DNA from: Streptomyces panaciradicis
GTDB taxonomy: Bacteria > Actinomycetota > Actinomycetes > Streptomycetales > Streptomycetaceae
Assembly: GCF_023516615.1 (NCBI RefSeq)
Contig: NZ_JAMGBF010000082.1
Coordinates: 1 to 64,000 of the forward strand
Direction: 5' to 3'
Length of the DNA stretch: 64,000 bases
The translations under genes were made by a program, and so were the position numbers. The notes beneath the pieces were generated by a model that was not told the DNA's origin, did not search any database, and was given only the letters and a program-made list of their open reading frames with translations. This document shows, piece after piece, positions 9,092-17,810 of the stretch (within the stretch, counting starts at the first letter, position 1; every line of letters starts with the position of its first letter).

Positions 9092-10132
9092 TCACCGGGC
9101 CCGGCGCTGCCGCCGCCAGGCCTCGTAGTGGTCCAGCACGGTCTCCTCGACGGGCCGGTACGCGATCCCCAACTCCTCCTTCCCACGGCGGTTGTCGACC
9201 TCGAACCGTATGCCGAGGTGCTTGCGGATGTAGTCCTGGGTGAGCCCGAAGGCCGGACCGAGGACGCGAACGGGCCAGTGCGGCAGGCGGGTCCGCGGCA
9301 GCCGCAGATCCCTCGGGTACCGCGAACGAACGATCCGCGCCATTTCATGGAAGGAGGTCATCCGCTCGGCGGCGACGATGTACCGCCCCTGGGCGTCCGG
9401 CTTCTCGGCCGCGGCGATGTGCGCGTCGGCCAGGTCCCGGACGTCGACCGTGGTGAAGCTGAAGTCGGGGGCGCCGTAGAAGAAGTAGCCCTTGAAGAGC
9501 TCCTCCAGGAGGAAGAGGCTGCCGGACTCGGAAGCGGGGGTGAGCGAGGGCCCCAGCACGAGCCCGGGGTTCACGGCGACCATGCTCCACCGCTCCTGAG
9601 CCTCGGCGGCCTCCCAGGCGGCTCGCTCGGCGACGGTCTTGGCGTAGTGGTACGGATTGTTGTGCACGGTGCTGGTGGTGTTGAAGTACTTCTCGCTCAG
9701 CACCTGCCCGTCCATGGCGAGCACGTCGACGTAGTCGCCGAAGACGGCACCGACGGTGGAGGTGAGCACGAGCCGCCTGACGGTGGGCGTCCGCTCGACA
9801 CTCCCGATCACGTTCCGCGTCCCCACCAGCGCGGGCTCCACCATGTCCCGCTGCCCGTCCTTGATCCTCTCCGGCATCAGAAACGGCGAGGCGACATGGA
9901 ACACCACCTCGCACCCCTTCATCGCCTCGTCGAAGTCCCCATCGACAAGAAGATCGGCCTCGAACAACTCCAGCCGCCCGGGGTGATCGTCCTGCATGGC
10001 CCGCAGGGGCGCGACCTTGGCGGAGTCGGCGACGCTCCGGACGGTGGCCCGCACCTGATGGCCACGCTCCAGAAGCCGCACCACCAGATGACTCCCGACA
10101 AACCCACTGCCACCGGTCACCAGGACGTCCAT
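9092..10132 (-). CDS. NAD(P)-dependent SDR oxidoreductase (dihydroflavonol-4-reductase-like)
   Basis: A 346-residue extended short-chain dehydrogenase. The cofactor motif VTGGSGFVGSH is at residues 4-14, the Thr/Ser catalytic stretch is LTSTVGAVFGDY, and the YxxxK pair is in YHYAK. The C-terminal substrate domain is of the DFR/cinnamoyl-CoA reductase/3-beta-HSD type (VNPGLVLGPSLTP). The ATG at 10132 is preceded by AGGAG six bases upstream, so the longer upstream frame is not used. The substrate is unknown. It is divergent from the IclR gene; whether they share control is not clear because the IclR site lies near the IclR start, not near this one. Confidence 0.85.
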   Translation of the reverse strand: MDVLVTGGSGFVGSHLVVRLLERGHQVRATVRSVADSAKVAPLRAMQDDHPGRLELFEADLLVDGDFDEAMKGCEVVFHVASPFLMPERIKDGQRDMVEPALVGTRNVIGSVERTPTVRRLVLTSTVGAVFGDYVDVLAMDGQVLSEKYFNTTSTVHNNPYHYAKTVAERAAWEAAEAQERWSMVAVNPGLVLGPSLTPASESGSLFLLEELFKGYFFYGAPDFSFTTVDVRDLADAHIAAAEKPDAQGRYIVAAERMTSFHEMARIVRSRYPRDLRLPRTRLPHWPVRVLGPAFGLTQDYIRKHLGIRFEVDNRRGKEELGIAYRPVEETVLDHYEAWRRQRRAR

Positions 10133-10259
10133 GCGTACTCCTATCTCGTCGGGTCTCATCGGCACGGGGTTTCTTCACTCTCGGACTCATGCGTTCCGCG
10201 CAGAACCATTGCCCGGGCAAACGCGCTATGCCTACCCTGTGTTCGTCATGCCGATCGTC

Positions 10260-10290
10260 TGTTGAAATTTCGAACACAGGCGCCTAGGAA
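10260..10290 (+). promoter_or_regulatory. operator copy 1 of the shared sugar motif, with the iclR promoter
   Basis: GAAATTTCGAACAC lies at 10264-10277, as part of the imperfect palindrome TGTTGA-AATT-TCGAAC (10260-10275). It overlaps a possible promoter: TTGAAA at 10262-10267 and TAGGAA at 10285-10290, with a 17-base spacer. The GTG of the IclR gene follows at 10311. The same 14-base core occurs before araB, before the transporter operon and before the dehydratase operon, always pointing toward the gene. Autoregulation by the IclR protein is the simplest reading. Confidence 0.65.
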
Positions 10291-10310
10291 AACAAGGGAG
10301 GGGGCCGGTC

Positions 10311-11084
10311 GTGGGACGCCTCGTACCTGCGGTGACTCGGGCTCTCGACATTCTCGAGCTCTTCCTCGACGGGGACGGGACGCTCTCCGCCCCCGACATC
10401 GTGCGCAGGCTGCAGCTGCCGCGCACCACCGTGCACGAGTTGGTGACCACTCTCGCCGCCCGGTCGTACATCGTCCAGGTGCCGGGGCAGCCGGGACGCT
10501 ACCGGCTCGGCGTACGGCCGTACCAGCTCGGCAGCCGCTACGCCGAGCAGCTCGACCTCGCGGCCGAGGGGCAGCAGGTCGCCCGGTCCGTCGCCGAGAC
10601 CTGCGACGAGACCGTGCACGTGGCGATCCTCGAAGGCACCGACGTCATCTACATCGCCAAGGTGGACTCCACGCACGCGGTACGGATGGTGTCCGCCGCC
10701 GGGCGCAGGCTGCCCGCGCACTGCACGTCCGTCGGGAAGATGCTGCTGGCCTCCCTCCCGGAGCCGGAACTCACCGCGCGCATCCCGGACGACGCCGAGC
10801 TCGTGCGGATGACACCGAACAGCATCACCGAGCCCGCGGCCCTGCGCGAGGCCCTCGCGCAGATCCGTGAGCGGGGGATCGCCGTCGAGAGCCGGGAGTC
10901 CAACCCGGACGTCAGCTGTGTCGCCGCACCCGTCCGCGACCGCACCGGCCAGGTCGTCGCCGCCCTGTCCATCTCCGTCCCGATGATCCGCTGGAGCGAC
11001 GACCGCCGCGCCGAGCTGGAGCAGCTCGCCGCCAAGGGCGCCGCCGAGCTGTCGGAGCGCCTCGGACACCGGACCGTCGCATGA
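10311..11084 (+). CDS. IclR-family regulator, candidate arabinose/hemicellulose-sugar repressor
   Basis: A 257-residue IclR protein with a GTG start. The N-terminal winged helix-turn-helix spans about residues 1-65 (APDIVRRLQLPRTTVHELV). The effector-binding domain covers about 75-250 and carries the hallmark LPAHCTSVGKMLLA. Its stop overlaps the start of the lactonase gene (ATGA), so the regulator and a sugar-acid lactonase are made together. This is typical of IclR proteins controlling sugar-acid catabolism. The operator-like motif before the gene recurs before three other sugar operons in the window, and I infer that this protein binds it. The effector is unknown; an arabinose-derived lactone or acid is a guess. 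Confidence 0.85.
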   Translation: MGRLVPAVTRALDILELFLDGDGTLSAPDIVRRLQLPRTTVHELVTTLAARSYIVQVPGQPGRYRLGVRPYQLGSRYAEQLDLAAEGQQVARSVAETCDETVHVAILEGTDVIYIAKVDSTHAVRMVSAAGRRLPAHCTSVGKMLLASLPEPELTARIPDDAELVRMTPNSITEPAALREALAQIRERGIAVESRESNPDVSCVAAPVRDRTGQVVAALSISVPMIRWSDDRRAELEQLAAKGAAELSERLGHRTVA

Positions 11085-11926
11085 CGGCCTACGAGGTGGC
11101 GGTGCGCGCCGAGGCGACCCTGGGCGAGGGCCCGACCTGGGACGCCGGCGCCGGGCGGCTGATCTGGATCGACATCCTGGGCGCGCGCGTGCACACGTAC
11201 GACCCGGTCACCGGCCGGCGCACGGTCCGCGTCACCGACCAGCACGTCGGCGCGGCCAAGCCGCGGGCCGGCGGCGGGCTGGTGCTCAACCTCCGGGACG
11301 GCGTCGGGCTCGTCGACCCGGACGGCGCCTTCCGCTGGCTGCACCGCGAGCCGGTCCCCGGCCGCCGCGGCAACGACGCCGCCGTCGCCCCCGACGGCTC
11401 CCTGTGGGCCGGCACCATGCGCTACGACGAGGCCCCCGGCGGCGGCACGCTCTCCCGGATCACCGGGGACGGCTCGGCCGAGGTCGTCCTCGGCGACGTG
11501 GCCGTGAGCAACGGCACCGGCTGGAGCCCCGACGGGCGCCTGATGTACTACATCGACTCGCCGACCCGGCAGGTCGACGTCTTCCACCACGACAACGGCC
11601 GGATCACCGACCGGCGCCGCTTCGCGCAGATCGAGGAGGACGCCGGCTTCCCCGACGGGCTGACGGTGGACGCCGACGGCTGTGTGTGGGTGGCCCTGTG
11701 GGACGGCGCCGCGGTACGCCGCTACACGCCCGACGGCGAGCTGGAGCGCGTGATCGAGCTGCCCACGCCCCGCGTCACCGCCTGTGCCTTCGGCGGCCCG
11801 GAGCTGACGGACCTGTACATCACGACCGCCCGCGTGGGCCTCACGTCACCCCACCCGGTGGCGGGCTCCCTGCTGGTCGTCCCCGGCGCGGGGAAGGGCC
11901 TGCCCCAGCCGGCGTTCGCGGGCTGA
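11081..11926 (+). CDS. SMP-30/gluconolactonase/LRE-family sugar lactonase
   Basis: A 281-residue six-bladed beta-propeller of the SMP-30 family. The metal-site regions are visible: GEGPTWDAGAGRLIWIDI (Glu near residue 10), RRGNDAAVAPDGSLWAGTM, AVSNGTGWSPDGRLMYYIDS (Asn ligand) and GFPDGLTVDADGCVWVALW (Asp ligand). Family members hydrolyse aldono-1,4- or 1,5-lactones to aldonic acids. The gene is translationally coupled to the IclR regulator. Together with the sugar-acid dehydratase and dehydrogenase at 37.2-39.3 kb, which carry the same upstream motif, it could provide the lactonase step of an oxidative pentose or galactose pathway. Substrate specificity is inferred. Confidence 0.85.
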   Translation: MTAYEVAVRAEATLGEGPTWDAGAGRLIWIDILGARVHTYDPVTGRRTVRVTDQHVGAAKPRAGGGLVLNLRDGVGLVDPDGAFRWLHREPVPGRRGNDAAVAPDGSLWAGTMRYDEAPGGGTLSRITGDGSAEVVLGDVAVSNGTGWSPDGRLMYYIDSPTRQVDVFHHDNGRITDRRRFAQIEEDAGFPDGLTVDADGCVWVALWDGAAVRRYTPDGELERVIELPTPRVTACAFGGPELTDLYITTARVGLTSPHPVAGSLLVVPGAGKGLPQPAFAG

Positions 11927-12530
11927 GCGTCCAGAGGGGCGGCCGGGCGGCACGCGGTACGGCCGCCCGGTCCCGCTCCCCGGGTCCGGGCGGGCGGCGC
12001 CGGGGGTCCCCGCCCGGCAGGAGGGGCCGCAGCGTGGCGGCGAGGCGGCGACCGAAGGCGTCGGCCTCCGCCTCCTCGGCCGCGCGCGAACCGTCACGAG
12101 CCGCCACCGACAGCGCCGCACCGCTCCACTCGCGTTCCCCGGCCAGTGCGGTCCCGGCCGTGTGGTGATGGCTGTGCCCGACATGCAGATGCCACAACTC
12201 GTGGCCGAGAATGACCAGTTGCTGGGCGCCCTCGGCCCGCTCCTCGACGATGACGAGGTCGAAGTCCTGGAAGCCCACCCACAGCCCGGTCACCTCGATC
12301 TCGTCCGGGAACCGCTCGAACCGCAGCTGGACGGGCCGTCCGCCGCGCCGCGCGCTCATCTCCTCGCACAGGGCCCGGCACAGCTCCCGCGCGCCGACCG
12401 GCGGCCGCGTCCTGACCCGCAGGGCGGCGTGCAGCCCCTCCGCCAGCTCCCGCATCCCGGAGGCTCTCGGCGAGCGGCGCAGCCTCCCGGCGACCCGGGC
12501 AGCCGTCCTCCGCACGCCCGCGATGTCCAT
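11841..12530 (-). CDS. ImmA/IrrE-type zinc metallo-endopeptidase (orphan TA-like component)
   Basis: A 229-residue protein with HELWHLHVGH near residues 110-119, an HExxH zinc site. The downstream Glu of EEAEADAFGRRLA is the probable third ligand. The arrangement is that of ImmA/IrrE proteases, often annotated in Streptomyces as toxin-antitoxin system toxin component. Usually an XRE-type partner is adjacent; none is here. The C-terminal 50 residues are Pro/Arg-rich and run 86 bases into the 3' end of the lactonase gene on the opposite strand, so this tail may be unconstrained read-through. The upstream region is shared with the GH51 promoter. Confidence 0.7.
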   Translation of the reverse strand: MDIAGVRRTAARVAGRLRRSPRASGMRELAEGLHAALRVRTRPPVGARELCRALCEEMSARRGGRPVQLRFERFPDEIEVTGLWVGFQDFDLVIVEERAEGAQQLVILGHELWHLHVGHSHHHTAGTALAGEREWSGAALSVAARDGSRAAEEAEADAFGRRLAATLRPLLPGGDPRRRPPGPGERDRAAVPRAARPPLWTLSPRTPAGAGPSPRRGRPAGSPPPGGVT

Positions 12531-12625
12531 CGCTTCCCCTCTCGCCGCCGAGCAGGCCGTTCGAGACTACGCCGGTGGTTCAACCATGAACGGCCCCGTC
12601 TGGCCGGAAAAGCGTGCCCGAACCA

Positions 12626-12654
12626 TTGACGGGCAAGCGCTTCCTCTTTACGGT
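12626..12654 (+). promoter_or_regulatory. promoter of the GH51 gene with LacI-like palindrome in the spacer
   Basis: TTGACG (12626-12631) and TACGGT (12649-12654) are separated by 17 bases. Inside the spacer is the perfect palindrome AAGCGCTT (12635-12642), the core often seen in LacI-family operators. No LacI-family gene lies in this window, so any regulator would be encoded elsewhere. Confidence 0.55.
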
Positions 12655-12676
12655 CCCGTTCGAAGTCACGAGCGTA

Positions 12677-12694
12677 GGTCGACATGTCGAACGC
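12677..12694 (+). promoter_or_regulatory. weak fifth copy of the shared sugar operator motif
   Basis: GGTCGA-CATG-TCGAAC (12677-12692) is a palindrome with one mismatch. Read as GACATGTCGAACGC, it matches 11 of the 13 fixed positions of the motif found before the IclR, araB, transporter and dehydratase genes. It points toward the GH51 gene and lies about 22 bases downstream of the -10 box, a roadblock-type position. Confidence 0.4.
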
Positions 12695-12753
12695 GACCGA
12701 ACAGCCCCCGCAGCCGCCGACGCACCACGCACCAGCCACCCCGAAAGGCGCAC

Positions 12754-14265
12754 ATGCACACCGCCCGCTTCACCCTCGACCCCGCCTTCACCGTCGGCGA
12801 GGTCAACCCCCGTCTGTTCGGCTCCTTCGTCGAGCACCTCGGCCGCTGCGTCTACACCGGCATCTTCGAGCCGACCCACCCCACGGCCGACGCCGAGGGC
12901 CTCCGCCAGGACGTCCTCGACCTCGTCCGCGAACTCGGCGTCACCGCCGTCCGCTACCCCGGCGGCAACTTCGTCTCCGGATACAAGTGGGAGGACTCCG
13001 TCGGCCCCGCCGAGGACCGCCCCCGCCGCCTCGACCTCGCCTGGCGGTCCACGGAGACCAACCGCTTCGGACTCGCCGAGTACATCGCCTTCCTGAAGAA
13101 GGTCGGCCCGCAGGCCGAGCCGATGATGGCGATCAACCTCGGCACGCGGGGCGTGGCGGAGGCCCTGGAGCTCCAGGAGTACGCCAACCACCCCTCCGGC
13201 ACCGCCCTGTCGGACCTGCGCGCCGCCCACGGCGACAAGGACCCCTTCGGCATCAAGGTCTGGTGTCTGGGCAACGAGATGGACGGCCCCTGGCAGACCG
13301 GACACAAGACGGCCCGCGAGTACGGCCGCCTGGCCGCCGAGACCGCGCGTGCCATGCGGCAGATGGACCCGTCCGTGGAACTGGTCGCCTGCGGTTCGTC
13401 CAGCCAGTCCATGCCGACCTTCGCCGAGTGGGAGGCGACGGTCCTGGAGGAGACGTACGACCTGGTCGACTACATCTCCCTGCACGCCTACTACGAGCCC
13501 CAGGACGGCGACCTCGACTCCTTCCTGGCCTCCGCCGTCGACATGGAGTCCTTCATCGAGAACGTGGTCGCCACCTGTGACCACGTCGGCGCCAGACTGA
13601 AGTCCCCCAAGAAGATCAACCTCTCCTTCGACGAGTGGAACGTCTGGTACACCTCCAGGTGGCACGAGATCGAGAACTCCTCGGCGCGGGACTGGGCCGA
13701 GGCCCCCCGTCTGCTGGAGGACAACTACAGCGTCCTGGACGCGGTCGTCTTCGGCTCGCTCCTCATCGCCCTGCTGCGGCACGCCGACCGCGTCACCGTC
13801 GCCTGCCTCGCCCAGCTCGTCAACGTCATCGCCCCGATCATGACCGAGCCCGGCGGCCCGGCCTGGCGGCAGACGACCTTCTTCCCCTTCGCCCAGGCCG
13901 CCCGGCACGGCCGCGGCGAGGTCCTCGACGTGCGCGTGCAGTCACCGACGTACGAGACGAGCAGGTACGGCGAGGCCGATCTGCTGCACGCCACCGCGGT
14001 GCGGGCCGCGGACGGCACCGTCACCGTCTTCGCCGTCAACCGCTCCCGGACCGAGGCGCTGCCCCTCGAAGTGGCCCTGAACGGACTCGACCTGACGTCC
14101 GTGGCCGAGCACAGCGTCCTCGCCGACGCCGACCCGGACGCCCGCAACACCCTCACGGAGCCCGAGCGGGTCGTCCCGCACGCCGTCGAGGGCACCGAGG
14201 TCCGGGACGGCACCCTCACCGCCGTACTGGAGCCGCTGTCCTGGAACATGATCCGGCTGGCCTGA
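12754..14265 (+). CDS. abfA: alpha-L-arabinofuranosidase, GH51
   Basis: A 503-residue GH51 enzyme that releases L-arabinofuranose from arabinoxylan or arabino-oligosaccharides. The catalytic acid/base Glu is in WCLGNEMDGPW and the nucleophile Glu in LSFDEWNVWY, on a TIM barrel, with the C-terminal jelly-roll domain from about residue 390. No signal peptide is present, so it is probably intracellular and acts on imported oligosaccharides, as known for Streptomyces GH51 enzymes. The ATG at 12754 follows GAAAGG; the frame is open further upstream but lacks family sequence. The promoter has a LacI-like palindrome and a weak copy of the shared IclR-type motif, tying the gene to the araBAD system. 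Confidence 0.93.
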   Translation: MHTARFTLDPAFTVGEVNPRLFGSFVEHLGRCVYTGIFEPTHPTADAEGLRQDVLDLVRELGVTAVRYPGGNFVSGYKWEDSVGPAEDRPRRLDLAWRSTETNRFGLAEYIAFLKKVGPQAEPMMAINLGTRGVAEALELQEYANHPSGTALSDLRAAHGDKDPFGIKVWCLGNEMDGPWQTGHKTAREYGRLAAETARAMRQMDPSVELVACGSSSQSMPTFAEWEATVLEETYDLVDYISLHAYYEPQDGDLDSFLASAVDMESFIENVVATCDHVGARLKSPKKINLSFDEWNVWYTSRWHEIENSSARDWAEAPRLLEDNYSVLDAVVFGSLLIALLRHADRVTVACLAQLVNVIAPIMTEPGGPAWRQTTFFPFAQAARHGRGEVLDVRVQSPTYETSRYGEADLLHATAVRAADGTVTVFAVNRSRTEALPLEVALNGLDLTSVAEHSVLADADPDARNTLTEPERVVPHAVEGTEVRDGTLTAVLEPLSWNMIRLA

Positions 14266-14289
14266 CCGTCACAGGTCCGGTCCGCGCGG

Positions 14290-17229
14290 TCAGACCGGCA
14301 GCACCGGAACCCCGCCCGCCGCCGCCCCCAGGAGCGTCAGCCGTACGTCCGACGGCCCCGACGGTGTGGTTCCGTCGGACAGTACGGCGAGAGCGAGTGT
14401 GTTGGAACCTCGTGTGCGCAGAATCCCGTTCGGCAGGACGAAGGTGTGCTGCGGGCCCACGTCGTTGATGTACTGGCCCATGTTCCAGCCGTTGAGGAAG
14501 ATCTGGACGCGGTAGGCGCGGGCCGGGTCGTCGTCGAGGACGAGCCCGACGGACGCGTCGATGCCGGGGTCGACCGCCAGCCGGAAGGACGTCCGGTACC
14601 AGGTCACGCCCTGCCGCCGGTCCGCGCGGGGCAGCGAGGCGGCCGGCCAGCTCCCGTCGGCGTACTCCGGCAGGTGCCAGCCGTGCCGCTCGCCGTACAG
14701 CCCGCCGGTGTTCTGCGGCCCGCGCTTCGCGTCCGGCGCCTTCTCGCCCTGGATGCGCCAACTCACCCGCGGCGCCGCCCCGTCGAAGGTGACCGCGGTC
14801 AGCCCGCGGGCCGCCTTGTGGGTGTCCTGCGCCTTGCCGTCCTGGTCGTGCTGCATCCGGCGGACGAGCACGGACAGCACGTGCGGGCCCGCCGTACGCG
14901 CCTCCGCCGGTACGGAGAACACCGCCGTGTCCGTCCATGTCCCCTTGCGCACGGTGCTGTTGTCCGGCACGGGCATGCGGTGGGTGCCCAGCGGCCGCCC
15001 GTCCAGCCAGGCCATCAGCAGGCCCTGCGTGCCCGTGCTGTAGGCGAGGGACACCGTTCGCGCGCCGCGGGCGTCGGTGAAGTGGCCGCGGTACCAGACG
15101 TCGCCGTAGTGGAAGCCGTAGTCGTCGGCGAAGAGGACGGGCTGCCCGGCGGGGACGGGCGTGGTGCTGTACGACGTCGTGCGGTCGGCGCGCTTCCAGG
15201 CGGAGTCGTCGTAGCCGGGCACCGACTCGGGGTTCTCGGTCCTGCGCCGCCAGCCCCCGCGCAGCGCGGGCAGCGAGACCTTCCCGACGCCGGGCAGCGG
15301 CCGTGCGGTCCGCAGACTTCCGGACGGTGTGGCCTCGACCGCCAAGTCCCGCCCGTTCCAGGAGAGTTCGGTGATGCCGCGCGGCCCCCACACCTCCAGT
15401 GCGGCGGCCGCCACCGTGTCCCCGGTGAGCCGGAGGGCCCTCCCCTTCACGGCCGCCGTCCGCACCAGGGCGGGACCGTGCGCCAGCACCGGCCCGGACG
15501 GGGTGTCGTGGGGGAACAGCCGCAGCGAGGTGTCGTCGTCGGCCAGGAGCAGCAGCAGCGGGTTGCCGGTCCCGTCGCCGGAGACCAGCACCCGGGTCAG
15601 GCCGTCGAGCCTGGCCTCGACGCGCAGCAGTCCGTCCGTGTAGGTGTGGGCCGCGCCGCCCTCCAGCACCGTCACCGCGGGCCGCTGCGGGTACTCCAGC
15701 ACGGTCACCGTCGCCTCGCCCGGGCGTCCGGTGAACACGGCGATGTCCTGGTGTCCCGCGGTGAGGGAGAGCATCGGCTGCGCGGTGGAGCAGCGCACCT
15801 TCCGCCGGCCCAGGACCATCCCGGCGACGAGGAGGCGGGCGTCCTTCGCCGGGACGGTGACCGGCAGCCCGCCGAGGCCCGGCACGGACGAAGTCATCGC
15901 ACGCGCACCGTCGTTGCGCGCCACGTACACGTGCGCCCCGGTGTCCGGATTGGTCAGGTGGTACACCCGCAGACCGGCCGCCTCCACGTCGGCGGCCCGG
16001 TCCAGCTTGGCGAAGTCCGGTACGTGGTGCAGCAGATGGCCGAGCTGGTGCATCGGGACGAGCTTGGCGGTGGGCTGCCGCCCCTCGTCGAGTGCGGCGC
16101 CGTAGTCGTACGAGGTGTAGACGACCGGCGCCGGCAGCCAGCCCCATGAGGTGCCGCCGTAGGTCATGTAGACGTTGTGCAGGGTGATGCCGTTGGCGAG
16201 GTTGGTGAGGTAGAAGCGCCGTTCGTACGCGGCGTCCCGCTGCCGCCGCGACTCCGCGTACCCCTTGCGGCCGAACCAGACCCCGCCCCACGGGTCGAAC
16301 CAGCCGCCCCCGAACTCGGGCATGAACCCGGGCGTCCGCGGGCTCGCCGTGGCCCCGCCCTTCGTTCCGCCGACCCCGAAGTGCCCCCAGTCCGGCGGCG
16401 TCTGGGTGGGCGAGGGGTATCCGTCGAAGCCGTAGAGCCAACCCCCGCCCTCACCGCGGGTGTCGAAGGAGCCGGGGATCCAGTAGCCGTTCCTGCCCTT
16501 GTCGTTGTGGAACAGCGGGACGTCGATGCCGTCGGCCCGCACCTTGCCGTACAGGTGGGCCATGTAGTCGCGGCCCGTCGCCTCGGTGACGTGGGCGTCG
16601 TACTCGTTCTCGATCTGGTAGAGCAGGATCGTGCCGCCGCCGTCGGTGTACAGGTGGCGGGACGCGATCGCGTTCACGTGGGTGAGCCACTCGTCGACGT
16701 GCGCGAGGTACGCCGGGTCGGCGGTGCGTGCCGTGCCCCTGGCGGCGGTCAGCCAGCCGGGGAAGCCGCCGCCGTCGATCTCGGCGTTGATGTACGGGCC
16801 GGGGCGCAGGATGACGTAGAGGCCGGTCTCGGCGGCCGTGCGCAGGAACAGGTCCAGGTCGCGGATGCCGGTGAAGTCGTAGCTGCCGGGGGCGGGGGAG
16901 TGGTAGTTCCACGACACGTAGACGCTGACGGCGTTGTAGCCGTGGGCGCGCATCTTCTGCAGGACGTCCCGCCACAGGGAGGGGCTCGGCAGCCGGAAGG
17001 GGTGCATCTCGCCCGACCAGACCACCAGCCGCCGGCCGTCGACGACGAGCGAGTAGCGGTCGAAGCCGACGGTGTGGTGCCGGCCGTCCGCGGCGGGCGG
17101 CGCGGGCGCGGGTCCGGTCGGTGCCGTCGGGGCGGCGTAGGCGCAGTTCGCCGCGCCGCTGCCGCCGAGGGCCAACCCCAGTGCGGTGGTTCCGGCGAGA
17201 GTGCTGAAGGTACGTCTGCTGAGCCCCAT
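14290..17229 (-). CDS. secreted beta-galactosidase, GH35
   Basis: A 979-residue protein with a Tat-type signal (LSRRTFSTLAGTTALGLALG, cleavage probably near AYA-AP). The GH35 barrel follows: FDRYSLVVDGRRLVVWSGEMH opens the domain, the acid/base Glu is in YQIENEYD, and the nucleophile Glu is in FMPEFGGGWFDPWGG. After about residue 400 come beta-sandwich domains ending in jelly-roll modules of the kind seen in large LacA-type beta-galactosidases (WYRTSFRLAVDPG, IFLNGWNMGQYINDVGPQ). The ATG at 17229 is preceded by GGGAGG. It is convergent with the arabinofuranosidase, with a gap of 24 bases. It probably trims beta-galactosyl side chains of plant polysaccharides outside the cell. Confidence 0.92.
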   Translation of the reverse strand: MGLSRRTFSTLAGTTALGLALGGSGAANCAYAAPTAPTGPAPAPPAADGRHHTVGFDRYSLVVDGRRLVVWSGEMHPFRLPSPSLWRDVLQKMRAHGYNAVSVYVSWNYHSPAPGSYDFTGIRDLDLFLRTAAETGLYVILRPGPYINAEIDGGGFPGWLTAARGTARTADPAYLAHVDEWLTHVNAIASRHLYTDGGGTILLYQIENEYDAHVTEATGRDYMAHLYGKVRADGIDVPLFHNDKGRNGYWIPGSFDTRGEGGGWLYGFDGYPSPTQTPPDWGHFGVGGTKGGATASPRTPGFMPEFGGGWFDPWGGVWFGRKGYAESRRQRDAAYERRFYLTNLANGITLHNVYMTYGGTSWGWLPAPVVYTSYDYGAALDEGRQPTAKLVPMHQLGHLLHHVPDFAKLDRAADVEAAGLRVYHLTNPDTGAHVYVARNDGARAMTSSVPGLGGLPVTVPAKDARLLVAGMVLGRRKVRCSTAQPMLSLTAGHQDIAVFTGRPGEATVTVLEYPQRPAVTVLEGGAAHTYTDGLLRVEARLDGLTRVLVSGDGTGNPLLLLLADDDTSLRLFPHDTPSGPVLAHGPALVRTAAVKGRALRLTGDTVAAAALEVWGPRGITELSWNGRDLAVEATPSGSLRTARPLPGVGKVSLPALRGGWRRRTENPESVPGYDDSAWKRADRTTSYSTTPVPAGQPVLFADDYGFHYGDVWYRGHFTDARGARTVSLAYSTGTQGLLMAWLDGRPLGTHRMPVPDNSTVRKGTWTDTAVFSVPAEARTAGPHVLSVLVRRMQHDQDGKAQDTHKAARGLTAVTFDGAAPRVSWRIQGEKAPDAKRGPQNTGGLYGERHGWHLPEYADGSWPAASLPRADRRQGVTWYRTSFRLAVDPGIDASVGLVLDDDPARAYRVQIFLNGWNMGQYINDVGPQHTFVLPNGILRTRGSNTLALAVLSDGTTPSGPSDVRLTLLGAAAGGVPVLPV

Positions 17230-17273
17230 GGGAGCCTCCCGTCGTGCCGGTCGGTGGGCGGCGCGTGCGGGCT

Positions 17274-17301
17274 CATTGTGTACGCGGGACCGGCCACAAT
17301 G
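17274..17301. promoter_or_regulatory. inverted repeat between the GH35 and rrf2 genes
   Basis: CATTGTG (17274-17280) and CACAATG (17295-17301) form perfect 7-base arms around a 14-base spacer, 5 bases before the Rrf2 ATG. This is a candidate autoregulatory operator of the Rrf2 protein. It could also affect the GH35 gene, whose start is 45 bases away on the other strand. Confidence 0.5.
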
Positions 17302-17306
17302 GTCGT

Positions 17307-17765
17307 ATGAGGATCTCGGCACGAGCGGATTACGCGGTACGGGCGGTTCTTGAGGTCGCCGTTCGGCAGGACGGCGGACCGGTGAAGGCGGAAGCCATCG
17401 CCGCGGTGCAGGAGATCCCGCACAAGTTCCTGGAGGGCATCCTCGGCGACCTGCGGCGCGGCGGCATCGTCGACAGCCGGCGCGGCGGAGGCGGCGGCTA
17501 CCGGCTGGCGCGCGAGGCCCGGGAGATCACCGTCGCCGACGTCATCCGGGCCGTGGACGGACCGATCGTGTCCGTGCGCGGCGAACGCCCCACCGGCCTG
17601 GAGTACACCGGCTCCGCCCAGCCCCTGCTGCCCCTGTGGATCGCGCTGCGCGCCAACGTCCGCCGCATCCTCGAAGGCGTCACGATCGCCGACCTCGCGG
17701 CCGGCGCCCTGCCCGAGCAGGTGCGGGACCTGGCGGCGGAGCCGGCGGCATGGGAGAACCCGTAG
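17307..17765 (+). CDS. Rrf2-family regulator without cluster cysteines
   Basis: A 152-residue winged-helix protein starting MRISARADYAVRAVLEVAV, characteristic of Rrf2 (IscR/NsrR/CymR) regulators, with the wing segment SRRGGGGGYRLAREAREITVADVIRAVDG. It contains no cysteine at all, so it cannot ligate an Fe-S cluster in the IscR/NsrR manner. This resembles CymR-type members that respond to sulfur metabolism by protein interaction. The next gene, 81 bases downstream on the same strand, encodes a TauE/SafE exporter, which supports a sulfur-related role. The TauE link and the CymR analogy are inference. Confidence 0.85.
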   Translation: MRISARADYAVRAVLEVAVRQDGGPVKAEAIAAVQEIPHKFLEGILGDLRRGGIVDSRRGGGGGYRLAREAREITVADVIRAVDGPIVSVRGERPTGLEYTGSAQPLLPLWIALRANVRRILEGVTIADLAAGALPEQVRDLAAEPAAWENP

Positions 17766-17810
17766 CCGCGGCGCGCTCTCAGGCTGTCCTCAGGTCGAGG
17801 TCCTAGGGTT

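Noticed and set aside
10237..10256. Second copy of the sugar operator serving the SDR gene
   Set aside because: Only the half GTGTTCG is present; the second arm and the AT-rich centre are missing, and it lies far from the SDR start.
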